A stretch of DNA of 64,000 bases, taken from the NCBI RefSeq assembly GCF_036417845.1, contig NC_089980.1, positions 48,482,501-48,546,500 on the forward strand, given 5' to 3'. The translations under genes were made by a program, and so were the position numbers. The stretch comes from Apteryx mantelli. Taxonomy: Eukaryota > Chordata > Aves > Apterygiformes > Apterygidae. The notes under the pieces are model-generated. The model worked only from the letters and a program-made list of their open reading frames with translations. It ran no database searches and was not told where the DNA came from. How positions within the stretch are numbered: the stretch's first letter is position 1; every line of letters begins with the position of its first letter. This document shows, piece after piece, positions 25,793 through 38,989 of the stretch.

Positions 25793-28700
25793 ACCTACTG
25801 AAATGATTAGCACATCAGTGGTTAAGTTATAAACAACAAAATGTGGTGACTGCCTCAAAACTGAGATGGATGCTCTGGAGTTGTAGCAATTACACTGGAC
25901 CGCATTCAGGCTTGGCAATTGATGCTTCACAATATGTCAAATGGTGAAATTCTCCCTGACTTCAGCAAGGCTCTGGTTTCATCCATGTTTTAGCTATTCA
26001 GATATATATGTGGCCAGTATCCAGTGATTTTCAACACTGTTAATATCCAGCAATGTGTTAGTCATAACAACTTACACAACTTTTGTTTCATAAGGGAATA
26101 TTTCCTTTTCCACCATTTCTGACTACCCGTTTTACAGGTATTTTTGGCATTTCTTTTCTGCCACTGTCTTGGTTTCTCTATGCATTATCTAAAAGGAGGA
26201 GTAGAGTATATTGTGTTTGTACCATTAAGGCTTTTCCCTCTTTTTGCTATCAAAGTAATGCTGCCCAGTCTGTTTTATCCACCCTCTCGGGTAGAGATAA
26301 CCACTTGTGCAGCTCAGCTGTGAACATCTGCCCATCTAGCAGGATGGAGGCCAACCCACACAGCACTTTCTGCCCATAGCAGCTGGCTCAGCATCCTCTG
26401 ATGGTAAAACCTTGGGTCATCTGACTCCATTTAACTAACTGAAAATTTGCATTGGTTTTCTCTTGTTCATGGGACAGACCAATCTCCCTGAAGATTTTTC
26501 TCTCCTTCAGTCCCCTCCAAGGCCTCCAGAAATGTGGGATGTAGAGTTTAGAGCGGTGTCAGCATATTCAGCTTCCCATGTCCAGATGCCACCTGAAATG
26601 GCAGATCCTGAGCTGTGACTTGACTCTGTGGAGTTAGTGCCCCGCCGCCTCCTCTCGTCCCCCTCAGGTTTTTCCTCTGCTGCCCTTAAAATGGACTCTC
26701 AGTAGCTGCTCCCCTTTCAGAGGATTTGAGCTTGAGGCCCTCCAGTATTTGGGATTTTGCCACCCTGGAGATGTAAGTTTGTAACCTACTTACATCTGTT
26801 ATGAACAATCTTTATCCTATTTCTGTCCAGTGTACAGCCTACAATCCCAGGTGGCAAACATAAGCCAGGGGAGGAAAGAAAACTAACTGAGTTTCCCTCG
26901 GTAAAAGCAAGTGGAAGGGAAAGAGACCAGAACAGAGCCAGATTCACGCTCTTCAGCAGGTCACGAAGGAGGCAGACTCTGGGCTGGCTCCCTATACCAC
27001 GTGGGGAGTTCAAAGGGGTTGGTCCCTGGACCAGGGAACAGACCATGGATGGTGCCTGGCCAGGATGCGCCAGCTTGGGAATTCAGCCCAGGTCAGATGA
27101 TGAGTGCTGTGGGACGCTCAATGGCAGCATCAAACCGAAAAACAGATGTGCACTGCTGGGGACGTCGCTGGGACTCTGAACAGGGAGTTTCAGGTGGCAG
27201 GTAAGGAAACAGGGCCAGTGTCCTCTGCTTAGTGGAGTCAACCCCCGCACTTAGATCTTCGGGCTGGGATGAAGGACCACCTCTAACGTCAACTCTGATG
27301 CATAGCAGCGGGCAGCTATATGTGTGCAATGTGTCATCTTTGCTCTCAAACTGGTGTTACATGGTGTTAAGCTGGGTTGATGCTAGCAGACGCCGCTTGG
27401 CTGAGTTGCCTGGGATACCCAGTTGGCCAGGCCTCAGTTTACACCGGTCTGTCAGTGACTTTTCTAGAGTGGATGAATGATTCCTGGCTGGAAAGGCTAC
27501 CAAGAAAAGGTTTAATGCCTGGGTTTCCCAGAAGTGAGACTTTATAAGATGAGGTAGGTTCTGATGTTGCTCCATACTTTCCCACTTGCCTAAATTCCTT
27601 CTGTTCTTGCAGTCGACACATAATCCGGTTATATGTAAGTAATCACTAGCATTAATTTGCAACCAATATTCAGCAAGCCTGTGATCCACACACTGTACAA
27701 TTTCTGCCGAGCCCTGGCTTTACTGGTCAGCTGACACTGTAGCACTGTGTTTCGCAGTTTTCCCTGCTCCGAGCACATCTTGTCTGAGGTCTGCTGCCAC
27801 CGTGCCACTCCTGGTGCTCGGAGGATGTGATGAGCTGCTCACAGCCTCAGCCATTCCTTGCTTCCCTTGGCTGAAGCAGGAATTGAGTGAGTGAGGGAAT
27901 TGAGTAAACCAACATTTGAGTAAATCAGAGGAATGGTTTTGATTATGCAGCAGTAGAGGCCAGATGCCCTGGGTTATTACTGCATTATAGAAAGGAAAAG
28001 ATCTTAACAACAGCAGTTGGTCTGCCTGGACATACCATAGGATGTTAGCATTTGAATGTTTTTGATGAAACCACTGCATTTCCTGTATCCAACACACTTT
28101 TGTTTGGGGTTTCCTGCCTTGCTGAAATTCTGCAAAGAGAAACAGCCAAGGATGGATGACTCACAGCCATGCTGGAGGCTGGGCGATGACTCAGAGGTGG
28201 AGCTGGCTCGCTGGCCCGCTGGAGATTCATATTGCAGGGCCTGCACACTGGACTCAGGCAGTGCTAGGGCTGGAGAGTTTCCCACTATGCCCACTTCCCT
28301 AGCGGTTGTGGAGAGAAATATATGGACCTCTCCTTGGCATCTTTTAGCACATTCTTTGCCAAGAATATGCTAAATGTTCATCTGTTTCCATCTGCCTTAG
28401 GCTTCCCTGAACATGAGTGACCAGAGTTATTCACAGTATTCCAGACAAAGGCTCAGCTGCGCCTCTACACGATGGCACCAAAACCTACGGAAAATGCCTG
28501 GCCTGATATATCCTATAACTGTATTTTTTTTTTATGGCTGCATCACACTGGGGAACTCATCATGGTCCTGCAATTGATTAATGCACCTGAGTTTTTCCCA
28601 GCAATCCTCACATTTCAGCTCCAACTCTTGCGATCTGGCAGAACAGCTGTGAACAGGATGGTAAGTCAGAGGCGTACAGAGAAGGTGTGAATTGGTATGC

Positions 28701-30641
28701 ACAGCTCATGGTACGCAGCCCTCCATTACAAGCAGGTGGAGATCATTCAAGCATGAACTCGGTGGTGACTACCAATGGCACCTAGCTGGGGCTACGGGTC
28801 TCTGTGGGACTTGAAAGTTGCAGAGGCTTCATCCAGCCTAGAGGATTGCTCAGCTTTTAGAAATTTATCCTTGTGAGAAGCAGACGTCGGTGGCGTGCTC
28901 CAGACAGAGCTGTTGTAGGGAAGTTGTTGCAAGACCCCAGTGCACGGTGGCTTTCCTGAGGCGAAGGAAAGGGTCTCCCTGTCCTGCCGGAGATAACCTT
29001 TCTGTACGACAACATACTGCCCCACTGCTGTCGGAGAAAATGGCAGGAAGCGTTACCAATCGCTGGCAGACGAACTCAGTGAGCAACACAGACTCCTTCT
29101 TCTGGAAAAAAAAATATGCACAGACGAGGTAGGACATGGGTCTGTCTCCCCTTTTTCCTGCAGTTGAGGGAGGTAAGGCAAGTAATGGTATGTCATCTCA
29201 AGTGGAAAGGGGAAAGCAAAGATGTTGTGGGCTGAATCCTCTCCAAGGAACAAGGAATGATGAAGGCAGCCGGCTTGAGGAACAGCTCACCAATACCACG
29301 TTTCTGAGTCACGCTGGCGAAGAGGGTCTGCTCTTGGTGCTAGGTTTGAACCCCTTTGATGTTGCCTTTAATTTTTCCTTATCATCAGAAGGATTTCTCA
29401 ATCACAGCAAAGTGTGTTTCGGTCCCTCAGTCTGAGGAGATGTTGCCAGTCTCGTTTCCTACTTCCTGCAATTCTGCAATTGCTTAATGCAGAGTATTGT
29501 CACATTACAAGTTTCTCAGACTGTGGGTTACAAGCTTCTAACCTCTAATTCAAAATGATTTTATGAAAATATTGTGACTTTTTTATTGCTATAGCCACAG
29601 ACATTAAAAGTTGCACAAGTTTTAGGCCAAAAATGCCTAAAAAAAAATTTACTTCAGTAAAGTTACCATAATTAAATTGTATCTTTTTATTTGAGAATGT
29701 GTTCACACAGTAAGGAATTAACTATTTCCATAAAAAATTGTTTATTGCCAGTAAAAGACCATTATTTTGACCTGCACAAATAGTTGCTAATAATTCAAGA
29801 TGGGGAGGGAGAGGAGCATGTGTCTGTATCAGCTGCTATTTTGCTCTTTCCAAAAAGCATAAAGAACTTGCTGGCAGTCATTGTGAAAAGATTTTCTTTC
29901 TTCCTCTTCAAGCACAAGTGTAACAGCTGTTGCCTCTGGCAAGTGTAATTTTGGCCTTATTTGTGCTCATCCCATGAAGAATTTTATAAAAGACCAAACA
30001 AACAAACAAAAAATGGTAAAAGTCATGCAATGAATCAAACTCATTTCACATGGTTGGAACAGCCAAGTTAGAAAAAGAACAGTTTGGCCACACAAAGACA
30101 TAATGGCTCTGAAACCAGACCTGTCTGCTTTAAAAACCTAGCAAGAAGTCCAGCAAAAGAAGAGGAAAATGTCACTGCTTGTCACCCCGCAGAACGCTGC
30201 CTCCGAATTCCTTCAACTTCATTTCTGTTGCTGTATAAACAACTGTGCTTCTTTTCTATTTTGGCAGCAAGTCCCTTTCTTGATAGAAACTTTATTTATT
30301 TGTTCTACACCGAGCTATGAGAAAGCGCCTGTCCTGTGTCAATTAAACCGCGCTGCAGGGATCCCCTACGCGTGGCTGGTCGCCTGCTCCGCGCTCTGCG
30401 GGTGGCAGGCACTCGCAAGCTCTCTCTGGCTCAGAAATTCAATGCCTCCTCACCTGAGCTGGACAAATAGGTAAGAACATTTTGCCATTTTGGTGGCTTG
30501 TGCAGCTTTTTCTTATAATTCTCCAGTGTCACAACAGTTTTCTCACTGGTAGCTTTGTCAAGGCAACCAGGGTAGTACTGCAACCAGTAACTCCTATAGC
30601 CCTAGCCACACAGGCCAGCTAAACCTTCACTGAACAAAGCA

Positions 30642-30714
30642 AAAAGTCACTCAGTATTACAGAAATTACCCATCACTCAGTATTATAGAAAAAAGTCACC
30701 CTCTCAGTATAGCG
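30642..30714. repeat. Degenerate ~27-bp tandem repeat, about 2.6 copies
   Basis: The unit contains TCACTCAGTATTA-AGAAA; two copies (from 30647 and from 30673) are clear. A third partial copy (TCACCCTCTCAGTATAG) follows. It is non-coding, with no recognised family. Confidence 0.65.
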
Positions 30715-33700
30715 AATCCCTGAGTTTCTGATTTTTCTTCTTTTTTGCAGCCAAGCTGCTCAGTCATCTTCCTTAGCATCATCTCTGCTTCCCCTCAGTT
30801 GACTGTGGGATTTTAACAAAATATGTGATTTCTACAGTTCAGTACCTTGTTTCTCTTCTTTTCATTCTGAGGACCCCATCTTTGTCCTTGTGTTTGCCTC
30901 ACGGGTACGTTGCGTTATATTTTGGTGCTGTCCAAAAACACTTTAGACTGAGCTGAAACAATTTGGATCAGCTCATTGCAAAATAGTCTTAAAAGAGATT
31001 GACTATTATAAAGGACTTTGAATTCCCTTGTTAAAAATGCAGTAGGTTAACCACAATAGAAAACCTAAGCACATACCTCTAAGTGCATGCACAGGGATCA
31101 AGTATATAAATCTCCAGGGTTGTGTTTCTCAGGCTACAGTAGGTTGTTTTTTTTTCTGACACTCTTAACAGGCAACACCATCAAAAGCAAATGCTAGACC
31201 TCATCTTCCTTCACAGGGAGCTGATTTTAATTAAGAAAGTGGAAGATGCAGAGCAGCTAGCATCTATCAATCACATATGCAAGCATTTAAAATAATGTGT
31301 GATTCTCTGGAAAAATTAATAGCAACACAGAACTTCTTGTTCACATAGCACGGTGATCTAGGAAAAGCTTTTTTGTGAAGCAGCTAAATAAGGTATTGGA
31401 GATAGGGACCATCCATTGGCATGTGTTAGGGTACAGCACCATTACTCAGCGCTGATTTTCTCTGTATCCCTTACCACCACCACTGGACATACTTTGTGTT
31501 ATAGTTTGGTGCTTAGCCCAAGAGCCAGCAAGAAGCACTTTTATCTGAAAACAATCATTTGCTGTGTGTTGAGAGCTTTATTTACCTACACGTTAGCTCA
31601 CTTCAAGAGCAATACTTTAGCCCAGTAAAATCTTAAGGGCTTGCTGTCCCATGCCCTTCCTGCCAGCGCAGCGTGCTTTGGGACCAGCATACCTTGTGTC
31701 AGCTCCTGCCCGCCTGCACTCTCCTCGTGCCGCACACATGAGGGTGAGCCTGCAGCGCCCTGCAGCCCTGGGGGCAGTTGTGCCCTGGTGTCCACAGGGA
31801 CACGAGGCAGCCAAGCAGGGCCGGGGGGCCTGGGAGGAGAACTCACACTCCCACAGTTTAATTCCAGCTGATGTGCAGAGGAGCTCTGCTGCCTTACAGA
31901 CTACAGTAGGATAATTTGTCATTTGTCCAAAACTGGGAATGACTGGGTGAAATTCAGTGGTCTGCTTTTATGCAGAGGGAGAGATTAGAATACCAGATTA
32001 GTTTCTCAGAGGTTAAAAATCTAAAATCTATGCATCTTTGTTCTTCAAAGCCAGGGCCAAGTCACAGTGCATATTTTTAGGTAGCACTTTCTGTTGAAAC
32101 CAACAGTGAATTTGGACTAGAAGTCAATGGAGCCATCTGGCCCTCAGACAGATCCTTGTATGCTGTTAGCTCTGCGAAATTCAAGGAAGGGTAGCATGAA
32201 TCATCCAGAGAGAGCAGCTACTGCTGGAGCTGTTCCTTGGGTAAAGTGCTAGCCTGCCAGAGACTAGCAATTCCTCTAGTGTATATTTAATTTAGTGGTA
32301 TGATCTTTTGAGCATGTTTCTTAAGAGGCAGCAGCTACTGTTATGAATACTCAGATCCCTCTGCTACCTACCTGGAGCAAATATACCCCAACAAAGGGCA
32401 GCAGGAACTGGGATACCTGGCTAATATTTCTGGGTCAGCATTTGGTCTGTTGCGTGAATTTTGGCAAGTGATTTCTTCTTATTATAACTGTTTCCCTTCC
32501 AGTTTGTCAGGCTGCAAGCACTTCATGAGAGGCTGAGTGTAATCCTGTCTTTATACAAAGCCTGATGAAGCAGGACTCTGACCTCAGCCAGTGCATCTAG
32601 ACCAAACTTACTCAACTAATTTTTCAGCAAGGTACATCCAAAAGGAAGGAGGGCTCAGCACCCTGTCTCCCAGCGGCAGCAGACGTAGGGGCATACTGAT
32701 GTGACTGGGAGCCTGCAAAGAAATCCAGGCTCTCCTCTGGGACTGCAGGAGATGTCCCATGGCACATCCAGGCCAAATTTGCTCTCAATGAGATCCCAAG
32801 CCAGAGTGCTTTCACTAACTAGTGCTGGTCTAGACGCTACCGTACATTCAATGATAGTAAGTGAAGTCACACAACTCGTTCACAGCCAGTTGTGAATCAC
32901 ACAACTGGCAATGTGTGTAACAGGACTGCACTGGCTTTTCCTCCTTTCTCTGCAAATTCCTGTTAGCCTTTAAGCGTTCAGTCCTTTTCCAAATCTTACA
33001 AAATTCTGGATGCAAATAAGCCTCCAGAGGAGGAAGCTCAGTAATGTGCAGCTACCTGGCCCAAGGGTGCTGAGCCACGGCGTTGCATGCTGCTGGCACT
33101 GGGAATGGGCCAGGACCTGCCCCGGGGCCCAGCCACTCCACATGGGTGCCTGCCAGGGCAGCCAGGCAGGGGTGCGAAACATGGTGCTCCCTCCGCATCC
33201 TCCTGCAGAGCGCGGCTGGCAGAGGCTTCTGCGCCTGGGAGCTACTGGGAGACCCTCTGGCTGCAGGGAGTCAGATCATTTCCATTCTGCTGCTTCCAGA
33301 AAAGTATTTTTTAGCTTTGAAACAGTGAAAGAAGAGAAGCTAAACAATATTTATTCACAGTAAATCTTTGTTGCAGCAGCTTAGGAAGAGATTTAGCAGA
33401 TTCTCGAGTGATGGATCCTTTTAAATTGTTCACCCCTGAGGTGACAGCAGCTCTTTGCAGGGTGCTGGCTCTGTGTTAGCCCTCTCTGCATGTAAGAGGC
33501 TAGATAACCTTTGCTTTTCAGTATGCATGGGTCTGACCCAACAGGGTGCTGGCTGCTTTCTGCAAGGTGCTAAGCATCCTTTGACAAATGAGGCGTCTTA
33601 GCACCTCACAGGAGGTGACCAGCATCTGGCAGAATAAAATGCAGCAGGGCTGAACTTCTCAGACAGCCCACAGAGCAATAAATCAGATATAGTAGTTGCT

Positions 33701-34911
33701 GCGCTAGCAAATGTATTAATTGCTCGCACTCAGCAGTGCTTCTCACACAGCTGGAGACTGACATTAAACCTTACCTGTGCGTGGAAATTACTCTTTCTCT
33801 CAAACCATTTCAGGAACTGGTCTCTCACAGATGGTTTGAGGAAACACGGATATCCTGTGCTCCCCAGCACACTGCTATGTGGAACTTTTGTAATTTGCTT
33901 CATCTGCTTACAGAGGAACTGCTGGATATTGCGTGCTTTTTAAAAATCTGTACTTAACAATAGTTTCAACATACGACCACGTTCCCTAAGAAAAGAAGTC
34001 ATATGATTTATTTTCCTTCTTCAGATCATATTTTTCATCTTTCAGAGTTTCTCTACACAAGTTTGGATTTGATTGCTTGCAAGTTTTCTAATTTACACCT
34101 TTTGGTATTTTGATCTAAGGTCACACACCGCCAGACAAAATGTGTAAAACAAACAGCTTAAATTGATTTCTTCATAGGTTAAGTTATGTTAAATTAAGAC
34201 ACTAAAATTGAACATGGCATAAACAAACTTACACATGCAGTACTCGGACTGAGATAATGAACAGTAGACACCAAAGCAGAGTGATTTTGGTGCCAATGAG
34301 AGAGCAACCCCCCCTTAATTACTGAAGAGCTTTTATTTTAGATTTCAGAAATCATTTGCAGGCTAGTTTGCAGCACATCAGCACAGCAACCTTGTTCTCA
34401 GTTTCAGTGCACTGCCTGTTGCTACTGTGCTGCATAAATTGAGTTCAAAAATCCCTCTGCACCAGAAATCATTGGGAAACAGTATTTTAAAGTTAGATTT
34501 TAAGTCCGCACTCTTTAGGACTACTTTTTTTTCAAATGTGTAAGCCCATCCTTGCTTTGTTGCAATACAAAAGGTGATGAGGGTCTGTCAGAGCTGTAAG
34601 ACTAACCCATGGAAAGTTTAGCTGTCCCAGGAGCTGTGGACACCTTCTTCTTTCAGGCCTCCCAATATGCCCTCTTTAAATCTGACAAAGAACATCACAC
34701 ACAAACAGACAAAGCAAATGACTAAATGTATAGGCAAATGACTAATTTTAGGAAGACTGACACAAAACACTATTACATTTAGAAGAAAATCTAATCTGCA
34801 ACCTGTTAAGTCCTTTGAACTGCAAAAGTGTTTGGCTTAATAGCCATCTTTTGATAAATGATTTTTTTTGCTCATTAGAAAGATCCCAATATACACTTAG
34901 AGGATCCTCAC

Positions 34912-35072
34912 CAGGTTACGAGCTGTACCAAACAACTCAGGCGGCACAATAACGGTGCCCATGGCTGCTGTCAGAGGGAAGGAAGGCAGAGAGACCACAG
35001 CAAGGCAGAAGAGGGATAATACATTTCTCTCTGGGATTATCTTGTCTCCAGACATCCATCCTATAACGTCAC
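34912..35072 (-). other. Orphan exon-like segment, 161 bp
   Basis: On the minus strand an acceptor ending TTTCTACAG at 35073-35081 is followed by 161 open bases and a GTGAGG donor at 34911. The open frame has phase 2 in and phase 0 out and encodes 53 residues, including GWMSGDKIIPERN, a hydrophobic stretch LSLFCLAVVSLPSFPL and IVPPELFGTARNL. Charged loop then hydrophobic segment is reminiscent of a multi-pass membrane protein, but I do not recognise the family and found no companion exon. It may be a relic exon, part of an unannotated gene, or chance. Confidence 0.2.
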
Positions 35073-37919
35073 CTGTAGAAATGTGGTTGAGGAAGGGCAA
35101 GAAGCAGCAGCGAGGGGTGGTAACATACTAATACACTTGAACCTTATGCAGAAGATTTAGACCCAAAGCACTTGCAAGAGATGAGGTTGTTGAAGATTAT
35201 GAATCCTTAGCTTCTCACTGTGCAGATGCCTACTGCTGCTAGCAGAGACACCTGAAAGCCAGCGGTGGGTGCACATTGATCCCTGCAGCCACTGCGCATG
35301 TGAGCAGCTGGCCATGGCTTCACCTTCAGCCTAGTAGACATGAGAAGATGATTCCGCCGCTCCCCACTGTGCACGCTAGTAAAAGGCTGAAATTACCTGT
35401 AGGCCAGAACTGGAACCTCAGCTCAGAATAATTTTTGTTTTCCCCTATGCTGGGAAAAGCTTGATTTTGGACTAATAAATGTTGGGATGTATCAGCAAAA
35501 TTGCAGGCATAAAAAACCCTGCTTGAACAGCAGGATTAATTCAGTCACACTGCACACACGCTATGCAGGATCTTCTGTTCCCTTCCTGTGTATGAGAGTA
35601 CCTGTTGTTTACACTGCAAAGGATAAACTCTAATTTTCTTGTGCAATACAGACCAAGTGCTATTGCTGGAAGGGGGATGTTGCACTTGCTGACTGGTGGG
35701 TACTTTCATAGTGTGACCTTCAAGTCACATAAATATGGACATCCGTTATCAAAAAGGTTGGGCAAACGAAAGGCTGGTGGAAAACTCAGGAATCTCCTGT
35801 GCAGTCAGCTGACAACAAGCTGAAAAGAAAGAAATTCATGTTGTGAATCCAGCATAAGGTGCAGCCAAGGTAGCACAGCTTACCCTTAATTTGTTCGTCA
35901 CTTTTGATACATATAAGCAACCAACTACCTTTACCTACAGGAACCTAAAAAGAAAGGGTAAATAAGGGAGAATCATGAACTTCCTTACAAAGAACTGTAA
36001 TACATAATTAGAAACTCTTTAATCCTGAGGAGTTATTTTGCCTTTCCTTTCATGACCAGTCCAGATAATTGTAAGGTTTTACAACAGTCTAGTAATGCAA
36101 CATACGGGAGAACCTCACTTTAAGGATATTTAATTGGCTCTGCACTAAACAAGGGGTAACAGCAGTAGCTACCCAGTCCTGGCCAACCAGAGCGATTCCT
36201 CATGGCCTTTTGTAGCTGCCTAAAAGCCAAGCTCCCTCCCCTGCAACTTGTCTAGACACCCTCGAATGTTCGAGGAGACACATACTCACGTTCCCATGCT
36301 GTAATCACGCCAGACACACCTCAAGCTCTGTGTATTGACTATTGCCTTCTCCTCCACTTTTTACTCAAAATAGCTAGCCCATCCAGCCTTTTTCATTTTT
36401 GCCCACTTCTGCCACTCTCTCCTTGCCCTTCTCCCCAGGCCGCCTGCCATTAGCTGAGGGGGCAACGTCTCTTCCAGGCCATTTCTGCCGCTGCTCACGT
36501 TACGGCTGATTCTCTAGAGCACTAGCTGCCACGTCCTATTTTACATGCTTCAGCAGTGTGGAGAGGAAGGTTGAACTGAGCAAATTCAGAGTGGGAGTGT
36601 TACGCTGCTGGTAGCCTGCACCTATGTAAAGTGTAATGTCGAACGAAATAGGAGTATTAGACTCTGGAGGAAATCCTGACTCTGAAGTGTGCACGTTACC
36701 AACTCCTTCTACTCGAGCCAGTGGCAGTTAGGCATACCTCCAGCAATCGAGCTGTAACATTTTTTACCAGATGAAACTGAAATGTGACCAATACATACTG
36801 TGCTGCCCGAAAAAGCAATTTTCAAGGTCTCCTAAGGTCCATTTGCTGCTTGAACTGAAATGCAGACTTTTCTCTCTTTTTTTTTAAATGGCAGCATGAC
36901 TTTTTAGCAACCGTAGTTCCAACCATCATTTAATTTTCTCTTTCTCTCGGAAATTCTGGAGCACCCCCTTTATATTAAATTACTGCTGCTCCAGTGGAGA
37001 ATAGAAGAGATCCTGTTACACTATTTCTGGTTTATTACATTTCTAATCACTTTGGGTTTGATATCCAAAAGCACTAATTAATGCTTTTAATGTGTAATAT
37101 TAGTAATGCCCTGTAATTAATTTAATATAATTTTAAAAGAAAAAATATACAATATTTATTCCCAATGAAATATATAGTAGAAGTAAAGGTAGAGAGTACT
37201 TATAAATAACTTCAGGGCAAGAAATGTATAGAGCTAATTGCTAGCATCCCACAACCAGGCATATTGAATCCAAAAAAATAAATTAAGATTAGTCTTTAAA
37301 AAACTCTGAAACAAACTCAATCAAGAAATCCTCAGTTGAAACAGTTCATAACTAAACTTCCCGAACAACACCAACTCCTATCTGTTGTGCCACCAAACTA
37401 CCACTGAGGCATTTTGATATTTAGTTTTAAAGACACAGGATATGTTTTCACATACTTTCCCCCTATGTAATTACTGAAGGGCAGAATTAAACTGTATTTA
37501 TTTCTTGTGTTTAAACTGGGCACCTTGTATCTTTGGGATTACATATTTGGATAAGTGTAGCCACACCTCTGAGCTGCCTGTGTTTATAAATAATCCTGTG
37601 CTTGGAAATAATTATTATATGTATTGAGTACTTCCTTTTTGTTTCACCTGTAGGTCCCTGGTACACACTCACAGCCTGTATTACATTCTAACGCAGGGCT
37701 TTCTTAGCCTGAGGATTTGCTTCGTTTTGGTAAAGCTTACTGAAAATTTCAGACTGTGAGCACCAGTTAAGAAGTGCTCATAGAGAATACTGCCATGTGC
37801 AATTCACAATTATTTGAAAAAAAAGATATCAACCCTACTTCAGTTTTTATTTTATTTTTTTAAGGCAGATTTGCAGATAGTCTAATGCAACACAGAGTGA
37901 CTGGGTGTGCTAACTGGTT

Positions 37920-38270
37920 AAACTGGACTGACAGCCGCATCGCGGTGACGGAGCGGCACAAAGCAGCAGGCAGTGCAAGCGAGTCTCACCCATAATTAGA
38001 TATTGACTTATTGACTTGGAAGGAAGGTTGCGCTGCCCAGGATGCCGCCGGGGAGCCTGAGGCCTGCGTCCTGCTCTCTGTAATTTAAAAAACGCCTCTG
38101 TGCTCTTCCCTCGCCTCTCCCGGGAGATTGGCTTCGGCAAGGAAGGCAGTGGCATGGTGGCCACGTGCCTGGCAGTCCCCGGAGCAGCCCTCGGGGCGCC
38201 CCCAGCACCTGGCGCTTCCCCATCACCTCTGGCTGCGCATCCCTGCACCTTATCTAAGAGTTGATGTGCT
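37920..38270. promoter_or_regulatory. Small CpG-rich patch, possible CpG island
   Basis: About 350 bp is GC-rich with many CpGs (for example GCATCGCGGTGACGGAGCGG at the left end) inside an AT-rich intergenic region. A canonical E-box CACGTG is at 38162-38167. The minus frame is open for 112 codons (37910-38248) but the peptide is low-complexity Ala/Arg/Pro and unrecognised. It could be an orphan CpG island or the start of a non-coding transcript about 5 kb upstream of the AHCTF1 promoter. Confidence 0.3.
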
Positions 38271-38989
38271 GCTGTCGAGGGGACTCCACTTGTTGCTTAT
38301 GCAAGCCTAACAGTTATATTTGGCAATCATTAACTTAGCTACGTAGGAACACTACCTTTTCAAATATAACCTGTGCACTGGCTTTTAAACAATTTTAACA
38401 GCATGCAACCTGACAACATTGTATTAGCCGAGTAGCCTGATTTTTCTAGCTTAACTGAACAATTTCAATTTGCGTACAATTGGTGTACAATTTCAGCTGC
38501 TACTTCTTCCCCTCTTCACTGCATCTTCCTGCCTCCCTTCTCTATTTGCACAGGATCTCACTGCTTTTTTCTAGTATTTCTACTCTGGGCCTCCCTTGCA
38601 CTGTCTCACATCCACTCCCACTTACCCCACCAGCTCGTTGCTTCTGCCACAGACACAGCACTTTCTCATCTGTTTTTGTCCTCTAACACCTCTGCTTGCT
38701 CCTGGTTCCACCATATCTTATCTCCCGAACCACCTCCCTCTTGTTTTCTCTCTTTAATCTCTCACCCTTCTCTGGCTTTTCACCATTACAATGAATGCAT
38801 CTTGTTAAGCTTCTTTACTTTTTACAAAAAACAAAACAAAACAAACAACAAAACCCAAGATAACTACTCTTCATACACTTCTCTTTTAGCCAATGTGCAT
38901 CTTATTTCTGCTCGATTTGTAAACTGGCTGAAAGCTTGTTTACGAGAGGTGGCTGGAGTCCTCCTCCTCCAGCTCTGGCTCTTGTCTGG

